DNA from: Burkholderiaceae bacterium
GTDB taxonomy: Bacteria; Pseudomonadota; Gammaproteobacteria; Burkholderiales; Burkholderiaceae_C
Assembly: GCA_017999135.1 (NCBI GenBank)
Contig: JAGOBT010000167.1
Coordinates: forward strand, 1-7,009
Direction of reading: 5' to 3'
DNA length: 7,009 nucleotides
Shown: positions 6,191 to 7,009 of the stretch, in pieces
Layout: the number at the start of each line of letters is the position of its first letter
How positions within the stretch are numbered: position 1 is the stretch's first letter
Notes under the pieces: generated by a model
Databases searched by the model: none
Told to the model about the DNA's origin: nothing
The model's input: only the letters and a program-made list of their open reading frames with translations
Position numbers and translations under genes: made by a program

Positions 6191-7009
6191 ATGAACGCTC
6201 CCTTCCTGCGCACCACCCTCGGCCTGGCTGCCGCGCTGCTGGCCTCTTCCACCGTGCTGGCCCAGGCCCAGCCGCCGCTGAAGGTGGGCCTGATGCTGCC
6301 GGCCACCGGCACCTTCGCCGCGCTGGGCACGGCCATCGAGAACGGCTTCAAGCAGTATGTGGACGAGCAAGGCGGCAAGCTGGGCGGCCGCAGCATCCAG
6401 TACTTCAAGGTCGACGACGAGAGCGATCCGTCCAAGGCCACCGACAACGTCAACAAGCTGATCAAGCGCGACAACGTCGACGTGATCGTGGGCACGGTGC
6501 ACTCGGGCGTGGCCCTGGCCATGGCCCGCGCGGTGAAGGAAAGCAAGACCCTGCTGATCGTGCCCAACGCCGGGGCCGACGCCATCACCGGCCCGCTGTG
6601 CGCGCCCAACATCCTGCGCAGCAGCTTCAGCAACTGGCAGCCGGGCTACGCCACCGGCGTGATGGCCGCGCAGAAGGGCTACAAGAAGGCGATGACCATC
6701 ACCTGGAACTACGCCGCCGGCACCGAGACGGTGAAGGGCTTCACCGAGGCCTTCGAGAAGGGTGGCGGCAAGGTGGTCAAGGACCTGAACCTGCCCTTCC
6801 CCAACGTGGAGTTCCAGGCCCTGCTGACCGAGATCGCGTCGCAGAAGCCCGATGTGGTGTTCGCCTTCTTCGCCGGCGGCGGCGCGGTCAAGTTCGTCAA
6901 GGACTACGACGCCGCAGGCCTGAAGAAGACGGTGCCGCTGATGGGCTCGGGCTTCCTGACCGACGGCACGCTGGAGGCACAAGGCGCCAGCGCCCAAGGC
7001 CTGCTGACC
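6191..7009 (+). CDS. ABC transporter periplasmic substrate-binding protein (LivJ-like), N-terminal part
   Basis: These are the first 273 codons of a type I periplasmic binding protein of the branched-chain amino acid/aromatic acid group; the gene continues past the right edge. A Sec signal peptide spans residues 1 to about 24-26 (positive Arg7, hydrophobic LGLAAALLAS, then VLAQA), without a lipobox cysteine, so the mature protein should be soluble in the periplasm. The mature start LKVGLMLPATGTFAALG, then VDDESDPSKATDNVNKLI and VDVIVGTVHSGVALAMA, are typical of the family; family lengths near 390 residues suggest about two thirds is present. Placement one base after the hydrolase in a benzoate operon points to benzoate or a related aromatic acid as ligand, an inference. 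Permease and ATPase genes would be expected just downstream. Confidence 0.93.
   Translation, partial: MNAPFLRTTLGLAAALLASSTVLAQAQPPLKVGLMLPATGTFAALGTAIENGFKQYVDEQGGKLGGRSIQYFKVDDESDPSKATDNVNKLIKRDNVDVIVGTVHSGVALAMARAVKESKTLLIVPNAGADAITGPLCAPNILRSSFSNWQPGYATGVMAAQKGYKKAMTITWNYAAGTETVKGFTEAFEKGGGKVVKDLNLPFPNVEFQALLTEIASQKPDVVFAFFAGGGAVKFVKDYDAAGLKKTVPLMGSGFLTDGTLEAQGASAQGLLT

Noticed and set aside
5855..6997. Minus-strand open frame (380 codons) opposite the hydrolase end and the binding-protein gene
   Set aside because: Antisense to a clear signal peptide and binding-protein domain; low-complexity translation.

Overview
The window carries most of a benzoate catabolism locus of the aerobic benzoyl-CoA (box) type. 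The DNA is very GC-rich, with strong G/C preference at third codon positions. The protein sequences and the gene order (boxB, boxC, boxR, then a divergent cupin, ligase, hydrolase and transporter series) fit a betaproteobacterium of the order Burkholderiales. That placement is an inference, because no rRNA or other phylogenetic marker is present.

Layout. Minus strand, reading right to left: boxR (benzoyl-CoA-responsive regulator, 2149-3072), boxC (dihydrodiol lyase, 364-2022) and the first 83 codons of boxB (epoxidase oxygenase subunit, running off the left edge). Plus strand, left to right: a DUF4863/PnbB-like cupin (3214-3678), benzoate-CoA ligase (3718-5349), an alpha/beta hydrolase (5383-6189) and the start of a periplasmic substrate-binding protein of the branched-chain amino acid/aromatic acid ABC type (6191 to the right edge). 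Two control regions separate the blocks: 2023-2148 in front of boxCB, and the divergent region 3073-3213 between boxR and the cupin gene.

How the genes work together. The binding protein and its downstream ABC components would import benzoate or a related aromatic acid. The ligase makes benzoyl-CoA. BoxA/BoxB (mostly outside the window) epoxidise it and BoxC opens the ring by hydrolysis, releasing formate. BoxR, an HTH domain fused to a degenerate shikimate-kinase fold, is expected to hold the locus off until benzoyl-CoA appears. I find five copies of a 14-bp TGCA-type palindrome, approximately TGCAYNATASTGCA, confined to the two control regions. One covers the -10 of a good boxC promoter. 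I infer these to be BoxR operators.

The pathway itself is known. Less explained are the operator architecture, a dense tandem hairpin block between boxC and boxB, a hairpin-forming repeat that appears to have extended the 3' end of the ligase gene, and the roles of the cupin and the hydrolase. I found no tRNA, rRNA, CRISPR array, insertion sequence or convincing rho-independent terminator.
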